The notes under the pieces are model-generated. The model had not been told where the DNA came from, made no database searches, and saw nothing but the letters and a program-made list of their open reading frames with translations. The position numbers and the translations under genes were made by a program. Positions 4,605-5,641 of a stretch of DNA of 5,641 nucleotides are shown one piece after another. The DNA is from an uncultured Verrucomicrobiota bacterium (GTDB taxonomy: Bacteria > Verrucomicrobiota > Kiritimatiellia > RFP12 > UBA1067). Every line of letters starts with the position of its first letter. The first letter of the stretch is position 1. The stretch lies in the NCBI GenBank assembly GCA_937901395.1, contig CALCDB010000165.1, forward strand, positions 1 to 5,641, read 5' to 3'.

Positions 4605-5641
4605 CAGTCCATCCTCTTTACTTCTTCACGCTGTTCGGCGCTCAAATCCTCGCGATTCTGAAGCTGACGAATCGCCATCCTGAAGCGGAGATCATCGCCC
4701 TTCGCCTTCAACAGACGCGCACGGTCGATTGCGAGACTGGCGATCTTCCCCTTCGCGAAGCCCGCCTTCGCGGCGAGTTCCTCCGCCCTAACGAGTTCCT
4801 TCTCGCCCTCCGCGATCTCTCCCTTGCGCAACAAAATCGCCGCCAACGTCTCGTGGAGGTTCCACGATTCGCCGTATGCCGCGATCGCCTCGCGCGCAAG
4901 CGGCTCCGCCTCGTCGAAGCGTCCCATCCGATAAAGTAGGTAAGCGAGATCGTTCTTCGCGGCGATGGAAGCCCGTCCGGTGGCAAGCGCGCGCCTGAGA
5001 TAGCGCTCGGCGCGTTCGTGATCGCCGCGCTGACCGGCGAGCGCGCCCAACGTCGCATTCGCGCTTGGATCGTGACGGTTGAGCCGCAGCACTTCGATCG
5101 CGTCCTTCTCCGCGCTTTCGATGTCGCCGAGGGCGAGATCGATGGTGATGAGCTGTCCGCCGATGAGGTCAATCCTTACCTTGCCTTCGCGAATCGCCTT
5201 GTGTATCGCCTCCTGCGCGGCCTTGCCGCTCTTCGGATCGTTCGGCGCGGCGCTGATCGTCGCCATAAAGGCCTTCGCTTCCTCCGAAAGTTCGCGCTTC
5301 GCCTCCGCCTCCTTCCTGGCCTTCTCGTAAGCCGCTATCTCCTCCGGGTCGGCGTAGAGCCGTCCGCCGGCGCGTGCGGCGCGCGCGAGGCGTTCCCACG
5401 TCTTGAGTTCGTTCTCGAGCTCGAGACGACGCTTCGCGAGCTCGTCCGCCTCGTCCTTCGATATTGCGTAGCCGCGCTGAATCATGCCGAGCAAATTGAT
5501 GTGCGCGCTGTAGTTCTTCGGCTCCACCGTATCGACGATGGCGCGGAATACCGACCACGCGCCCTTCTGATCGTTCGCCTTTAGCATGCGACAACCGAGC
5601 TCGTTGCCCGCCTTGCCGAGAAGAAGGCGCAGATACGGCTC
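4601..5641 (-). CDS. TPR-repeat protein, 5' end outside the window
   Basis: The frame is open to the window edge. Eighteen codons upstream of the first in-window Met (5585-5587) read as helical, leucine-rich protein continuous with what follows, so that Met is probably internal and the gene is truncated here at its 5' end. Counting from that Met, residues 50-130 are highly charged (Glu/Lys/Arg/Ala) and likely long helices. About four TPR-like helix pairs follow, at roughly 142-170, 175-205, 208-240 and 242-275, with typical small and aromatic positions such as 'LAYLLYRMGRFDEAEPL' and 'GDHERAERYLRRAL'. TPRs usually bind proteins, but the partner cannot be told. The stop codon TGA overlaps the GTG start of the next gene, and the last codons also carry that gene's Shine-Dalgarno, so the two are probably co-expressed. 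No catalytic motif is visible and the specific function is unknown. Confidence 0.85.
   Translation of the reverse strand, partial: EPYLRLLLGKAGNELGCRMLKANDQKGAWSVFRAIVDTVEPKNYSAHINLLGMIQRGYAISKDEADELAKRRLELENELKTWERLARAARAGGRLYADPEEIAAYEKARKEAEAKRELSEEAKAFMATISAAPNDPKSGKAAQEAIHKAIREGKVRIDLIGGQLITIDLALGDIESAEKDAIEVLRLNRHDPSANATLGALAGQRGDHERAERYLRRALATGRASIAAKNDLAYLLYRMGRFDEAEPLAREAIAAYGESWNLHETLAAILLRKGEIAEGEKELVRAEELAAKAGFAKGKIASLAIDRARLLKAKGDDLRFRMAIRQLQNREDLSAEQREEVKRMDW
4613..4617 (-). promoter_or_regulatory. Shine-Dalgarno that fixes the GTG start of the Sel1-like gene
   Basis: AGAGG lies 8 nt upstream of the GTG at 4604-4602, inside the last codons of the TPR gene. The good spacing and the GTGA start/stop overlap support GTG as the true start and suggest translational coupling. 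Confidence 0.65.

Noticed and set aside
5018..5584. 188-codon plus-strand reading frame antisense to the TPR gene
   Set aside because: Arg/Leu-rich with no recognisable motif; the minus strand has clear TPR repeats.

Overview
The window looks like chromosomal DNA from a bacterium. All five recognisable genes lie on the minus strand, so transcription runs from position 5641 toward 1. Coding density is high and most of the DNA is moderately GC-rich. The noncoding stretches 1-121 and 3588-3788 are more AT-rich, the first strikingly so. Rubrerythrin suggests an anaerobe or microaerophile. Glutaminyl-tRNA synthetase, TPR/Sel1-like proteins and a LamG-like fragment would fit the PVC group (Kiritimatiellota or Lentisphaerota type), but that placement is a guess and not a result.

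Layout in transcription order: (1) 5641-4601, the 3' part of a TPR-repeat protein gene that starts outside the window. (2) 4604-3789, a membrane-anchored, proline-rich protein with a Sel1-like repeat; it starts at GTG and overlaps gene 1 by 4 nt (GTGA), so the two are probably translationally coupled. (3) A 201-bp intergenic region with a strong palindrome (TGGGGTC-A-GACCCCA) and a good extended -10 promoter. (4) 3587-3054, rubrerythrin. (5) 3042-1801, RmuC, 11 bp after rubrerythrin. (6) 1783-122, GlnRS, 17 bp after rmuC. (7) 121-1, AT-rich DNA with a perfect 9-bp inverted repeat.

Rubrerythrin, rmuC and glnS are packed closely enough to be one transcript, joining peroxide defence, DNA maintenance and tRNA charging. 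The end of rmuC also carries a perfect extended -10 (TGATATAAT) that would give glnS its own, nearly leaderless mRNA. No Shine-Dalgarno is visible before glnS.

The most unusual point is the 3' end of glnS. Residues 1 to about 447 are ordinary GlnRS. Immediately after the expected 'KDGEGN' stretch of the anticodon-binding domain the protein stops resembling GlnRS and instead reads like part of a LamG/concanavalin-type domain (about residues 448-510), then an unrecognised tail (511-553). No frame in this stretch restores the missing GlnRS end. This is either a real 3' replacement by recombination or an assembly chimera. I see no CRISPR array, tRNA, rRNA, complete mobile element or clearly new multi-gene system.
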